Shown here one piece after another: positions 25,464-34,805 of a DNA stretch of 64,000 bases (within the stretch, counting starts at the first letter, position 1; each line of letters opens with the position of its first letter). A program made the translations under genes and the position numbers. Where the stretch lies: the NCBI RefSeq assembly GCF_016894385.1, contig NZ_CP069812.1, positions 1,488,001 to 1,552,000 of the forward strand. Direction: 5' to 3'. This DNA comes from Cupriavidus oxalaticus (GTDB lineage Bacteria > Pseudomonadota > Gammaproteobacteria > Burkholderiales > Burkholderiaceae). The notes below the pieces were generated by a model. That model was given only the letters and a program-made list of their open reading frames with translations, ran no database searches and was not told the DNA's origin.

Positions 25464-28400
25464 ATGTCGATAATGGGTTTGGGCTGGTTCGGATTCTCGA
25501 CTTTCTGGGTGGTGCCGCTGGTATGGCGGACGGCCGGGCGCTGGCTTGCCGGCGATCGCCGGCTGGCCGGGCCGGGCTCGCTGCGTACGTGGCTCGGTAC
25601 GCTGGCCGTGCTGTGTGCCAGCGCCTGCCTGGAGGCGCTCACCGGCGGGGCCGACCCGGAGTCCACCGCGGGCGGTTCCGCCGGCCGCGCGCTTGCCGGC
25701 ATGTCCGGCAACCTGTTTGGCTGGACCGGCGCCTTGCTGCTGATGCTGGGCGTGCTGGCGCTGGCGGCGCCGATGGTGTTCGGCGAAACCTGGCGCAGCC
25801 TGTTCGCGCGCAAGCCGCGCCGCGCGGCGGCCCCTGATGCGCCGGCAGACGAGCCGGCGCCTGCCTTCACCAACCCGTTCGCCAATACCTTCACGCCGCA
25901 GGCGCCGCGCGACGCCGAACGCCGCGAGGCCGCCGCCGGCGCCCAGGGCAACTGGAGCGCGCCGCCCCAGCGCCACCGCAGCTTCGAAGCGGTTTCGGCG
26001 CGGCGCCAGCCCGCCTGGCAGCCGCCACGGCGTACCCGTGAATCGCCGCCGCAGCCGGGCGAGATCTGGCTGCATGCTGCCGATGCGCCGGCGGCGGGCA
26101 AGACCGTGCGCGCCGCGGCAACCTCCGGCGCGGCGGGCGCGGCCCAGGCAGTTGCGCAGGCGGCGCCGGGGCCACGGCCCGCACCGGCTCCGCGCAAGCC
26201 CGCTGCGGCTGCAGCACCGGCAGCGGCTGCCGCGCGTCCTGCGCAATCCCCGCGTGCGACCGTGGTCAGCAGCCCGTTCCGACCACCGCAGCCACTGGTG
26301 CGCTCGTCAATTACGACATTGCCGGAGTCGCAGGCCAAGGCGGCGGCAACTGCAACAGCGGCGCCGTCGGCGTCCCTCGCGCCGACCGGCGTGGCTGCGC
26401 CTGCCGCTGCGGCCAGCGTTGTCCAGGCAGCGGTCGAGCCGGCGATTGCCATCGCCGAGCCAGCAGTGCTGGACACGCCGGTGGTCGAGGCCAACACGAC
26501 TGTCGCAGCTGACGCGGTTGTGGGCGAGTCCGACGCCGCGACGCTGGCTGCCGCGCCGGAGGAGCCGGCTGCGCTGCCAGCCATCGACAAGGACATTGCC
26601 GACACCGTCACGCTGGCATCGATCCGGCAGGAAGCGCTGGACCTCCTGGCCGAACTTCAGGCGCTGGCGGGCAAGGCTGGCGCACAGCCCGCGTCCGCCC
26701 CGGAAGTCGCCGAAGTCCCTGAAGGCCCCGCAATCACGCCGGCGGCAGGCGACGTTGCCGACGCGGTGGCTGCTGCGGCCGAAATCGACGTTGCGCCGAC
26801 GGCCGAGGCAGACGGCCTGGTCCAGGCAGACGAAACACTGCCGGAAAGCCAACCCGTGGGCGCAGTGCCGTCCGACGACACTCGCGATACCGGTGCCGTG
26901 GCACAGGCCGTCGCTACTTCGGCGATGGAGGAGGGGCGCGTGGCTGTACCGGTTTCGGCCGAACCTGCCGCTCACCGGGACACGGAAACGCTGATGGACG
27001 GTAACGGTCTGGTCGGCGAAGCCGTTGCCGATATGGATGCAGGCGAATCTGCTGCCGAGGCGGCTGAAACTGTTGAGGCTGTCGAACCTGCTGAGGTTGT
27101 CGAAACTGCTGAGGTTGTCGAAACTGCTGAGGCCGTCGAGTCGGCTGAGGTCGTCGAGCCAACCGAAGCCACCGAGCCCGGGGAAGAAGTAGCGGCCGCC
27201 GCGCTCGAGGCGGCAGAACCTGCGCAAGCAACCGTCGCGTTCGAGCCGGCACCGTCCGTGATCGCCGCGCCCGTGGCCAAGCCCCGCATCGTGCTGCCGG
27301 CCGTGGTCGGCCGTACGGTGCCCCTGGCCACGAGCCAGCCCGCTCCCGCACCCGCACCGGTTCCCGAACCGCCCGCGCCGCGCCCCCCGGTCGACTACCG
27401 CCTGCCGCCCGCCGACCTGCTGGAAAACCAGCTCGACAGTGGCGAACAGGTGTCGGAGCAGGTGTCGGAAGAGCGCCTTCGTGAAACCGGCGAACTGATC
27501 GCGCAGCGCCTGGCCGAGTTCAAGGTGCCCGTCGCCGTGGTCGGCGCCGATGCCGGCCCGGTCATCACGCGCTTCGAGGTAGAGCCCGCCATGGGCGTGC
27601 GCGGTGCGCAAGTCGTGGGCCTGATGAAGGATCTCGCCCGCGCGCTCGGCGTGACCTCGATCCGCGTGGTCGAGACCATCCCCGGCAAGACCTGCATGGG
27701 CCTGGAGCTGCCCAATGCGCGCCGGCAGATGATCCGGCTGTCCGAGATCGTCCAGGCGGCCTCGTTCCAGGCGCACCATTCGCGCCTGGTGCTGGCGATG
27801 GGCAAGGACATCACCGGCAACCCGGTGGTCACCGACCTGGCGCGCGCGCCGCACCTGCTGGTGGCCGGCACCACCGGCTCGGGCAAGTCGGTCGCGGTCA
27901 ACGCCATGATTCTGTCGATGCTGTACAAGGCCACGCCGGAAGATGTGCGCCTGATCATGATCGACCCCAAGATGCTCGAGCTCTCGGTCTACGAGGGCAT
28001 CCCGCACCTGCTGTCGCCGGTGGTCACCGACATGAAGCAGGCCGCGCACGCGCTCAACTGGTGCGTCGGCGAGATGGAAAAGCGCTACAAGCTGATGTCG
28101 GCGCTGGGCGTGCGCAACCTGGCCGGATACAACCAGAAAATCCGTGCCGCCGAAGCTGCCGAACGCAAGGTGCCCAACCCGTTCTCGCTGACGCCGGACG
28201 CGCCCGAACCGCTGTCGCGGCTGCCGATGATCGTGGTGGTGATCGACGAACTGGCCGACCTGATGATGGTCGCCGGCAAGAAGATCGAAGAACTGATCGC
28301 GCGCCTGGCCCAGAAGGCCCGCGCCGCCGGCATTCACCTGATCCTGGCGACGCAGCGCCCGTCGGTCGACGTGATCACCGGGCTGATCAAGGCCAATATC

Positions 28401-28886
28401 CCGACGCGGGTGGCGTTCCAGGTCTCGTCCAAGATTGACTCGCGCACCATCCTCGACCAGATGGGCGCCGAGAGCCTGCTCGGCCAGGGCGACATGCTGT
28501 TCCTGCCGCCGGGCACCGGCTACCCGCAGCGCGTGCATGGCGCCTTCGTCGCCGACGAGGAAGTGCACCGCGTGGTGGAGCACTGGAAGCAATTCGGCGA
28601 GCCGGACTACGATGAAGCCATCCTGGCCGGCGACCCGGCCGAGGCCGGCGGCGCCGACCTGTTTGGCGAAGGCGGCGGCGATGGCGAAGCCGATCCGCTG
28701 TATGACGAAGCCGCGTCCTTCGTGCTGACCAGCCGGCGCGCCTCGATCTCGGCAGTGCAGCGCCAGCTGCGCATCGGCTACAACCGCGCGGCGCGCCTGA
28801 TCGAGCAGATGGAAGTCGCCGGGCTGGTGTCGCCGATGGGGCGCAACGGCGCCCGCGACGTGCTGGCGCCGGGGCCGGCGGACTGA
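25464..28886 (+). CDS. ftsK: FtsK/SpoIIIE-type DNA translocase
   Basis: A 1140-residue protein. Residues 1-110 hold only two or three hydrophobic segments, fewer than the four of E. coli FtsK. Residues 120-640 are a Pro/Ala/Val/Glu-rich linker, including five 6-residue VExAEx repeats. The motor follows with Walker A GTTGSGKS at 802-809 and Walker B ending in Asp928-Glu929. The C-terminal gamma winged helix (about 1070-1135, [18 protein letters not shown]) reads KOPS sequences. It pumps chromosomal DNA to dif and activates XerCD at the septum. Beta-proteobacteria often have a second FtsK, so this may be a paralogue. Confidence 0.93.
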   Translation: MSIMGLGWFGFSTFWVVPLVWRTAGRWLAGDRRLAGPGSLRTWLGTLAVLCASACLEALTGGADPESTAGGSAGRALAGMSGNLFGWTGALLLMLGVLALAAPMVFGETWRSLFARKPRRAAAPDAPADEPAPAFTNPFANTFTPQAPRDAERREAAAGAQGNWSAPPQRHRSFEAVSARRQPAWQPPRRTRESPPQPGEIWLHAADAPAAGKTVRAAATSGAAGAAQAVAQAAPGPRPAPAPRKPAAAAAPAAAAARPAQSPRATVVSSPFRPPQPLVRSSITTLPESQAKAAATATAAPSASLAPTGVAAPAAAASVVQAAVEPAIAIAEPAVLDTPVVEANTTVAADAVVGESDAATLAAAPEEPAALPAIDKDIADTVTLASIRQEALDLLAELQALAGKAGAQPASAPEVAEVPEGPAITPAAGDVADAVAAAAEIDVAPTAEADGLVQADETLPESQPVGAVPSDDTRDTGAVAQAVATSAMEEGRVAVPVSAEPAAHRDTETLMDGNGLVGEAVADMDAGESAAEAAETVEAVEPAEVVETAEVVETAEAVESAEVVEPTEATEPGEEVAAAALEAAEPAQATVAFEPAPSVIAAPVAKPRIVLPAVVGRTVPLATSQPAPAPAPVPEPPAPRPPVDYRLPPADLLENQLDSGEQVSEQVSEERLRETGELIAQRLAEFKVPVAVVGADAGPVITRFEVEPAMGVRGAQVVGLMKDLARALGVTSIRVVETIPGKTCMGLELPNARRQMIRLSEIVQAASFQAHHSRLVLAMGKDITGNPVVTDLARAPHLLVAGTTGSGKSVAVNAMILSMLYKATPEDVRLIMIDPKMLELSVYEGIPHLLSPVVTDMKQAAHALNWCVGEMEKRYKLMSALGVRNLAGYNQKIRAAEAAERKVPNPFSLTPDAPEPLSRLPMIVVVIDELADLMMVAGKKIEELIARLAQKARAAGIHLILATQRPSVDVITGLIKANIPTRVAFQVSSKIDSRTILDQMGAESLLGQGDMLFLPPGTGYPQRVHGAFVADEEVHRVVEHWKQFGEPDYDEAILAGDPAEAGGADLFGEGGGDGEADPLYDEAASFVLTSRRASISAVQRQLRIGYNRAARLIEQMEVAGLVSPMGRNGARDVLAPGPAD
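27069..27158 (+). repeat. Five 18-bp tandem repeats in the ftsK linker
   Basis: Five in-frame 18-bp units (27069, 27087, 27105, 27123, 27141) of the form ACTGCTGAGGTTGTCGAA encode Thr/Pro/Ser-Ala/Val-Glu-Ala/Val-Val-Glu. The third is the same as the second apart from one base. Repeat number could vary between strains and change linker length without disturbing the motor. Confidence 0.85.
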
Positions 28887-28912
28887 GGCGACGTGACCTT
28901 CCGGAGGCAGTG

Positions 28913-29254
28913 ATGGCGCTCGAGCATGGAAGCTTGCTGGCCGATGTGCCGGTGAACCTGGCGGAAGAAGTGTTCCAGCCGCTGCTGGCGCGGCCTGGCC
29001 TGAAGATCGAGCGGATCGTCTCCAACGGGCAGGCCAGTCCGGAGGGGTTCTGGTATGACAGCGCGGACGGCGAGTGGGTGCTGGTCGTCAGCGGCAGTGC
29101 CGCGCTGGAGATTGAGGGTGAGGCAGGCCAGCATGTGATTCGGCCTGGCGACTGGCTGCACTTGCCGGCGCATTGCCGGCATCGCGTGGCATGGACTGAC
29201 GAAGCGCAGCCGACGGTTTGGTTGGCGGTGCATTACGGGGGCGGTGACAGCTAG
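28913..29254 (+). CDS. Small cupin-domain protein
   Basis: A 113-residue single-cupin protein. The two motifs are visible: GEWVLVVSGSAALEIEGE, and PGDWLHLPAHCRHRVAWT with its two His. It lies 26 bases after ftsK. GGAGG precedes ATG 28913 by 5 bases; GTG 28910 is a weaker alternative. It resembles small cupins of the phosphomannose-isomerase-like/capsid-stabilising type. Substrate unknown; probably a metalloprotein in the cytosol. Confidence 0.78.
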   Translation: MALEHGSLLADVPVNLAEEVFQPLLARPGLKIERIVSNGQASPEGFWYDSADGEWVLVVSGSAALEIEGEAGQHVIRPGDWLHLPAHCRHRVAWTDEAQPTVWLAVHYGGGDS

Positions 29255-29305
29255 GCTGTGTCCTGCGACAGCGCAAGTTGCAGGCCATCGAGCCCGGTGT
29301 ACGCT

Positions 29306-29333
29306 CCCCTCTCCCGCGCGCGCGGGAGAGGGG
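29306..29333. repeat. REP-like perfect 28-bp palindrome
   Basis: CCCCTCTCCCGCGC followed directly by its reverse complement gives a perfect 28-bp palindrome. It shares the CCCTCTCCCG core with 3628-3650 and 29404-29429. It lies in the 191-base spacer between the cupin and the peroxidase gene, which otherwise holds no gene. Confidence 0.8.
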
Positions 29334-29403
29334 TGGGGGAGAGGGCGGGAGTCTCCACGGAGTGAACCGCATCAGCACTGCCGCCGCCGGCCCTCACCCC
29401 CGG

Positions 29404-29429
29404 CCCCTCTCCCGCAAGCGGGAGAGGGG
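29404..29429. repeat. REP-like hairpin, second of a pair
   Basis: CCCCTCTCCCGC, AA, GCGGGAGAGGGG: a 12-bp perfect stem with a two-base loop. Together with 29306-29333 it forms a pair about 70 bases apart between convergent genes, like the paired REP units of bacterial interspersed mosaic elements. Confidence 0.75.
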
Positions 29430-29445
29430 AGCAAACACTCAGCCT

Positions 29446-30042
29446 TCAGCCCTCAGCCTGATCCGGAAACACCGGCTCCCCCAGATTCAGCATCAACCGG
29501 TTCGCCCACGCGAAAATCGCAACCGAGTGGATCAGGTCGAGGATCTCCGCATCCGTCACCCCCGCATCGCGCAGCGGCTTGAGCTGTGCCGCGGTCACCT
29601 CCGCCGGCCGCTCCGTCAGCGCGATCGAAAACTGCGCGATCGCCTTTTCCCGCTCGGTAGTGCCCGCCGTGCGCGGATCCTCGAACACTTCCCTGATCAC
29701 GTCATTGCGCTTGGCCAGCTGCTCGAAGCGCTGCGCATGCACCGATGCGCAGTACACGCAGCCATTGATGCGCGACACCACCGTGGTCGCCAGTTCGCGC
29801 TCGGCGCGCGGCATGCCGCCGGGCGCGTACATGATGGCGTTGAAGGCCGTGGAACGCTGGCGCAGGATCTCGGGCTGGTGCACCAGGAAGCGGTAGTAGT
29901 CCTGCACCTTGGCCTGCGGATGGCTTTCCTCGAGCACGGCGATCTGCTCGGGCGTGGCCTGGTCCAGTTCGACGATATCGAGCCAGGCCTTCCAGTCGAG
30001 CACTTCATTGGTAAAGCCGTGGGATTTGATGATCTCGCTCAT
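29446..30042 (-). CDS. Peroxidase-related AhpD/CMD-family protein
   Basis: A 198-residue carboxymuconolactone-decarboxylase-fold protein. The redox centre is CVYC with Cys95 and Cys98, and His102 seven residues on, as in AhpD. Such proteins reduce peroxides with help of a dithiol donor. The start overlaps the preceding CMD gene stop by four bases (ATGA). The pair of an AhpD-like protein with a cysteine-free CMD protein resembles the Avi_7169/Avi_7170 type pair I recall from automated family definitions. It is last in the LysR-flavoprotein-CMD-AhpD operon. Confidence 0.82.
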   Translation of the reverse strand: MSEIIKSHGFTNEVLDWKAWLDIVELDQATPEQIAVLEESHPQAKVQDYYRFLVHQPEILRQRSTAFNAIMYAPGGMPRAERELATTVVSRINGCVYCASVHAQRFEQLAKRNDVIREVFEDPRTAGTTEREKAIAQFSIALTERPAEVTAAQLKPLRDAGVTDAEILDLIHSVAIFAWANRLMLNLGEPVFPDQAEG

Positions 30043-30572
30043 GCCTGGGCTCCTGCGGTGTCGTTCAAGGCCTTCAAGGCATCCAGGCCGGCGACGAGGC
30101 GGACCTGGTACGACAGGAAGGCAATCAGCTGTGCCAGCGTGACCACGGCGGGCGTGCTCAGGCCCGCGGCGGGCAGCGCCTGCAGCGCGGCCTTGTCGCC
30201 TTCGACGGGCTTTTCGATCAGTGTGCGGGTGAAGGCGAGCATCGCGCGCAGGCGCGGCTCGGCGATGTCCTGCGGCTGCCCTGCGGCGGCGGCGCGCACG
30301 TGCGCGGCATCGGCGCCGAGTTGCTCCAGCCGCGCGCGGTAGTGCGCCGCCAGCGCCGCGGACGGCGTCAGGCGCGCCGCGTACAGCGCGACCAGCAGGC
30401 GTTCCTCGAGCGACAGGCCGGGCAGGGCCGGGTCGAACAGGGCATCATGGCTGCCCTGGGTGGCGGCCACGACCTTGTTGCGCTGGTGGCGCAGCGCATG
30501 GGTGGCGCTGCCGGGCGCCAGGCCGGTAAGCTGGTCGATCAGGTCGACCGCGGGGGCGGAGGTCTGTGTCAT
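30039..30572 (-). CDS. CMD-domain protein without cysteines (Avi_7170-like)
   Basis: A 177-residue helical protein of the carboxymuconolactone decarboxylase superfamily. It contains no cysteine at all, so it lacks the CxxC redox pair of its downstream partner. The pattern LSLEERLLVALYAARL and TPAVVTLAQLIAFLSYQVRL is typical of the CMD core. The two proteins are translationally coupled and may form a hetero-oligomer in which this one is structural or substrate binding. Function unknown. Confidence 0.72.
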   Translation of the reverse strand: MTQTSAPAVDLIDQLTGLAPGSATHALRHQRNKVVAATQGSHDALFDPALPGLSLEERLLVALYAARLTPSAALAAHYRARLEQLGADAAHVRAAAAGQPQDIAEPRLRAMLAFTRTLIEKPVEGDKAALQALPAAGLSTPAVVTLAQLIAFLSYQVRLVAGLDALKALNDTAGAQA

Positions 30573-30613
30573 CGGACTCTCTTGGTTCGGGTATCGGTTC
30601 AAGGGTTTTACGG

Positions 30614-32080
30614 TCAGGCCAGCGCCGTGCGCTGCGCCGGCGGCAACGCCGGGGTCCACTCGTCGCCGAAGACTTCCGGTTCGGCAAAGGCCTGCAGCGC
30701 GGCGTAGTGCAGCTCGACGTCTTCCTGGTACAGCAGTGCGGCGATGCCCTGGCCAAGCCGGCGCGCGCCATCGCTGATCGCCGGGATATCGCCGGAAATG
30801 GTGCCGTGGGACAGCGCCGCCGGGTAGCAGAAGCAGTGGATGCGCGACAGCCCGGGGCACACGCCCGGGGTCTTTTCCTGGAATTCAAACGATTCGCCCA
30901 GATCCGGCGAATCGGACAGTTCACGGTCTTCCTGCCCTGCCGGCGGCACGTAGCGGTCGCGCCAGTAGCGGATCTGCGGGGCAAAGGCGGCAAATTCCGC
31001 GCGGGTTTCCAGGTCGATGCGGAACCCGGTCGAGAAGATCAGGAAATCCAGCTCGAAAGTGCCCCGCGGCGTGCCGATGTGCAGCACGTCGCCACGCACT
31101 TCGACCGACTCCAGCGCCGCGCCCAGATTGAAATGCGCATTGGCGTGGCGCGACACCCGCAGCGTGCTGCCGCGCGGCGGTGGCACCTGCTCGGTGTTGA
31201 TGTAATTTCGCAGCCGCCATTTCCAGGCATCCGGCAGGCCATAGTGGCCGTGCGTCAGCCCAGGATTGCCGGCGCCCTTGCTCTTGTTGACGCGCGGGAT
31301 GTCCTGGCGCCGCACCAGCAGCTCGACGCTGGCCGCGCCGGCTTCGAGCGCGGTGGCGGCGCTGTCCATTGCCGACGCACCGGCGCCGACCACGCCCACG
31401 CGCTTGCCGCGCAGCGTGGCGTAATCCATCTCGTCGGACGAATGCGCCCACAGGTGGCACGGCAGGGCTTCCGCCAGCGGCGGCACGTAGGCGCCGCCGA
31501 GGCCGTCGCGGCCGGTCGCCAGCACCACGCGGCGCGCGAGGACGGTCAGCGGGCCGTCGGGGGACTGCATCGACAGCGACACCAGGCCATCGGCGCGCGG
31601 CACGATCCGTTCGACGCGGTGCTCGTTGCGGATATCGAGGTCCAGCACCTGTCGGTACCAGCGCAGGTAGTCCATCCACTGCAGGCGCGGGATCTTGTCC
31701 AGCGCCTGCCAGGCGGCCTCACCGAACTGCGCCTCGAACCACGCGCGGAAGGTCAGCGCCGGCAGGCCCAGCGCGGGGCCGGTCAGCTGCTTGGGCGAAC
31801 GCAGCGTTTCCATGCGCGCCGTGGTGGCCCATGGGCCTTCGAAACCTGCCGGCGCGCGGTCAAAGGCGCGCACGCGGATGCCGAGGTGCGCCAGCGTGGC
31901 GCTGGCCGCGAGGCCGGCCATGCCGCCGCCGATCACGGCGACATCGAGCACGTCATGGCCGTCGTGGGTACGCGGCATGGTCCACGGCCTGGCGGGCAGT
32001 TCCAGCCAGGACAGATCCTGGCGCAGGCGTGCCTCCAGTGCGGGCAGGCCGGCGGGGGTGGGTGTGGTGGGGTCAGTCAT
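30614..32080 (-). CDS. FAD/NAD(P)-dependent monooxygenase-like flavoprotein
   Basis: A 488-residue flavoprotein of the flavin-containing monooxygenase/lysine hydroxylase type. The FAD-binding GGGMAG is at 51-56 and the NAD(P)-binding GAGAS at 232-236, with ATGRDG near 188-193. It probably hydroxylates or oxygenates an N- or S-containing small molecule. The start overlaps the LysR stop region by 8 bases, and the CMD gene follows 41 bases on, so the four genes form one operon. The exact reaction is not predictable. Confidence 0.78.
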   Translation of the reverse strand: MTDPTTPTPAGLPALEARLRQDLSWLELPARPWTMPRTHDGHDVLDVAVIGGGMAGLAASATLAHLGIRVRAFDRAPAGFEGPWATTARMETLRSPKQLTGPALGLPALTFRAWFEAQFGEAAWQALDKIPRLQWMDYLRWYRQVLDLDIRNEHRVERIVPRADGLVSLSMQSPDGPLTVLARRVVLATGRDGLGGAYVPPLAEALPCHLWAHSSDEMDYATLRGKRVGVVGAGASAMDSAATALEAGAASVELLVRRQDIPRVNKSKGAGNPGLTHGHYGLPDAWKWRLRNYINTEQVPPPRGSTLRVSRHANAHFNLGAALESVEVRGDVLHIGTPRGTFELDFLIFSTGFRIDLETRAEFAAFAPQIRYWRDRYVPPAGQEDRELSDSPDLGESFEFQEKTPGVCPGLSRIHCFCYPAALSHGTISGDIPAISDGARRLGQGIAALLYQEDVELHYAALQAFAEPEVFGDEWTPALPPAQRTALA

Positions 32081-33083
32081 GGCTGGGAAGGTCGGTGTCC
32101 GGTGAAAACATGTCGGTGGCAGCGCCGGTGTCGCCGTACAGCGATTGCAGCAGCGCGCCGTGCTCGGCCGGGTCGCGCATCAGCAGGTCCGGCAGCAGCG
32201 CCGCGGCGGCATCGGCCACCGCCTGCACCAGCGCCAGCACCGCGGTGCTGGCCGGGCGCGCCTGCGGCGTGATGACGCCGAAGTAGAACGGGATATCCGC
32301 GTCGATCGGGCGTACCGCGATGTCGGCCAGCGGCAGCCCGCGCGCGGTCACGGGCTCCAGCAGCGCGATGCCGAGGCCCGCGCGCACCAGCGTCAGTGCG
32401 TTGATCGAGGTATTGGTGTCGATCACGCCGGCGGCCGGCACGCCCGCGCTGGCCAGCGCCCGGTCCACGCGGCGGCGCAGCCGGTAGGGGTTCTGCATGG
32501 TGACGATGCGGCGCGCGCGGCAATCCTGCAGCGAGATCGACGCTTGCGCCGCGAGCGGATCGTCGCCGCGCAGCGTCGCCACGCATGCCGACTGGCCGAT
32601 CCAGTGCACGGTCACGCCGCGGTGTTCCAGCGGCAGGCTGTTCAGGCCAATGTCGGCGGCGCCGGTCAGCACCGCATGCACCACCTGCTCCGGCGAAACG
32701 CCTTGCACGGCCACGCGTTCCGGCGCGCACAGGCCGCGTTCGAATGCCAGCGCCAGCGCGGACGGCAGCAGGCCGGCGGCCAGCGCCGGCGTGGCCGCGA
32801 TGCGCAATGGCCGGCCGTCGCCGCGTGCCAGCGCCGCGGCCCGGTTGCGGATCTGCTGCATGCCGGCCAGCGTCTGCTCGACCTCGTCGTAGAGCAGGAA
32901 GCCCTGTTCCGTCGGACTGACGCGCGGGCCGCTGCGGGTGAACAGGGCAAAGCCGAGTTCGGCCTCCAGTTCCTGGATCAGGCGCGTGATGGCCGGCTGC
33001 GAGCGGCCAAGCAGGCGGCCCGCGGCGGTGACGCTGCCGGTGGTCACGACGGCGGCGAAGGCTTCCAGTTGCCGGATTTCCAT
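32073..33083 (-). CDS. LysR-family regulator (flavoprotein operon)
   Basis: A 336-residue LysR protein. The winged helix in residues 1-60 reads GSVTAAGRLLGRSQPAITRLIQELE, followed by FTRSGPRVSPTEQG. The start is set by the family N-terminus MEIRQLEAF. Divergent to the ABC transporter gene at 33222 and first gene of the flavoprotein operon, it probably controls both. The inducer is likely the transported compound. Confidence 0.87.
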   Translation of the reverse strand: MEIRQLEAFAAVVTTGSVTAAGRLLGRSQPAITRLIQELEAELGFALFTRSGPRVSPTEQGFLLYDEVEQTLAGMQQIRNRAAALARGDGRPLRIAATPALAAGLLPSALALAFERGLCAPERVAVQGVSPEQVVHAVLTGAADIGLNSLPLEHRGVTVHWIGQSACVATLRGDDPLAAQASISLQDCRARRIVTMQNPYRLRRRVDRALASAGVPAAGVIDTNTSINALTLVRAGLGIALLEPVTARGLPLADIAVRPIDADIPFYFGVITPQARPASTAVLALVQAVADAAAALLPDLLMRDPAEHGALLQSLYGDTGAATDMFSPDTDLPSHD

Positions 33084-33221
33084 TGGCGTTGACGATGTAT
33101 GTGTAATTTGGATTCTGAGGCTTTCATCATGCATTTGGCAAATACTATTTCGGGATAAGGCTATGCCCCAGCTATGATGTAGAGATGCCGGGCGCACACC
33201 GGCTCACCAAAAAGGACGGAT

Positions 33222-34799
33222 GTGTTGGCCTGGCTCGGTGGCAATCGGCAGATCCCTGAAAAACCCACGCTGTGGCGTGTGGCGCTTTGGGTGCTCGCGA
33301 CAGCACTCGTCGGAGCGGAGCCCGTGCAGGCCGCCGACCCCTTGCGCGTCGGCTCCAAGCGCTTTACCGAGTCCTACATCCTTGGCGAACTGCTGACGCA
33401 GGCCGCCGGCCCGCGTGGCACCGCGCAGCACCAGCAAGGGCTGGGCAACACCGCGATCGTGTTCGAGGCGCTCAAGGCCGGCAGCATCGATCTCTATCCC
33501 GACTACACCGGCACGCTCGCCGCGGAAATCCTTAAGCTGCCGCCCGGCGCCGGCCTGGACGCCATCCAGCGGGCGCTGGCCCCGCTGGGACTGGGGGCGG
33601 CGATCCCGCTCGGCTTTGAAAACACCTACGCACTGGCCGTCTCCGACACCCGCCCGCCCAACCTGCGCCGGCTCAGCGACCTGTCCGCGCAGCCGCGGCT
33701 GCGGCTGGGCCTGTCGCATGAATTCCTCGGTCGGGCGGACGGCTGGTCCGGCCTCGCCAGCCGCTATCGCCTGCCGCAGCAGCCGGTCGGGCTGGACCAC
33801 GGCATTGCCTATGAGGCGCTGGCAGCGGGGCAGGTGGATGCCATCGACATCTATTCGACCGACGCCAAGATCCTCAAGTACCGGCTGCGCGTGCTCGAAG
33901 ACGACCGCCGCTATTTCCCGCGCTATGACGCCGTGGTGGTGTACCGGCTGGACGTGCCGCAGCGCTTCCCGCAGGCGTGGCAGGCGCTGCAGCGCTTGTC
34001 GGGCCGCATCAGCGCGGCCGACATGGTGGCGATGAACGCCGCGGCGGAGATCGACCGCAAGCCGTTCGATGTCGTCGCGCGCGAGTTCCTGGCGCATGGT
34101 CCGAGCCCCGGCACCGCAGCGGCCGCAGCGCCGGCGTCCGCGGCCGCTGCGGCGGGTCCCGGCGATCGCCGCCTGCTCGGGGCGCTGCTTGGCCCCGACA
34201 CCGACCGGCTGGCGCGGCGCCATGTCGGGCTGGTGGCCGGTGCGGTCGGCGCTGCCACGCTGGCCGGCGTGCCGCTGGGCATCCTGGCCGCGCGCCGCCG
34301 ACGCACCGGCCAGGTGGTGCTGGGCGCCGTCAGCGTGCTGCAGACCGTGCCGTCGCTGGCCTTGCTGGCGATGCTGATCCCGCTGCTGGGCCGCATCGGC
34401 GTGTGGCCGGCGCTGGTGGCGCTGTTCCTCTATGCGTTGCTGCCGATCGTGCGCAACACCGCCACCGGCCTGGAACAGGTGCCGCCGGGCATGCGCGACG
34501 CGGCCCGCGCGCTCGGGCTGCGCGGCGGCCAGGTCCTGCGCTACGTGGAACTGCCGCTGGCGTTGCCGGTGCTGCTGGCCGGCGTCAAGACCGCCGCCAT
34601 CATCAGCGTGGGCACGGCCACGATCGCGGCCTTCGTCGGCGCCGGCGGCTTTGGCGAGCGCATCGCCACCGGGCTGGCGCTCAACGACACCACGCTGCTG
34701 CTGGCCGGCGCGATCCCGGCCGCGGTGCTGGCGCTCGCCGTGCAGGCCGCGTTCGAGACGCTGGAATGGGCGCTGCGCCGGCACCGCGACGCGCGCTGA
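33222..34799 (+). CDS. Fused substrate-binding/permease protein, osmoprotectant (OpuB/ProX-ProW-type) ABC transporter
   Basis: A 525-residue fusion. A signal peptide (to about residue 37) is followed by a ProX/OpuAC-type binding domain (about 40-290) with RVGSKRFTESYILGELL and YPDYTGT. An Ala/Gly/Pro linker (about 290-315) leads to a BPD-type permease (about 320-520) with five or six membrane segments and the EAA-like [25 protein letters not shown] 33222 is preceded by AAAGGA. Glycine betaine, choline or a related quaternary amine is the expected ligand. No ATPase gene is next to it, so the transporter needs one from elsewhere. Confidence 0.83.
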   Translation: MLAWLGGNRQIPEKPTLWRVALWVLATALVGAEPVQAADPLRVGSKRFTESYILGELLTQAAGPRGTAQHQQGLGNTAIVFEALKAGSIDLYPDYTGTLAAEILKLPPGAGLDAIQRALAPLGLGAAIPLGFENTYALAVSDTRPPNLRRLSDLSAQPRLRLGLSHEFLGRADGWSGLASRYRLPQQPVGLDHGIAYEALAAGQVDAIDIYSTDAKILKYRLRVLEDDRRYFPRYDAVVVYRLDVPQRFPQAWQALQRLSGRISAADMVAMNAAAEIDRKPFDVVAREFLAHGPSPGTAAAAAPASAAAAAGPGDRRLLGALLGPDTDRLARRHVGLVAGAVGAATLAGVPLGILAARRRRTGQVVLGAVSVLQTVPSLALLAMLIPLLGRIGVWPALVALFLYALLPIVRNTATGLEQVPPGMRDAARALGLRGGQVLRYVELPLALPVLLAGVKTAAIISVGTATIAAFVGAGGFGERIATGLALNDTTLLLAGAIPAAVLALAVQAAFETLEWALRRHRDAR

Positions 34800-34805
34800 G
34801 ATTTC

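Noticed and set aside
26307..28592. Long open frame of 761 codons on the minus strand opposite ftsK
   Set aside because: It is an antisense shadow of a GC-rich gene: His/Arg/Gly-rich composition, no domain, and ftsK is unmistakable on the plus strand.
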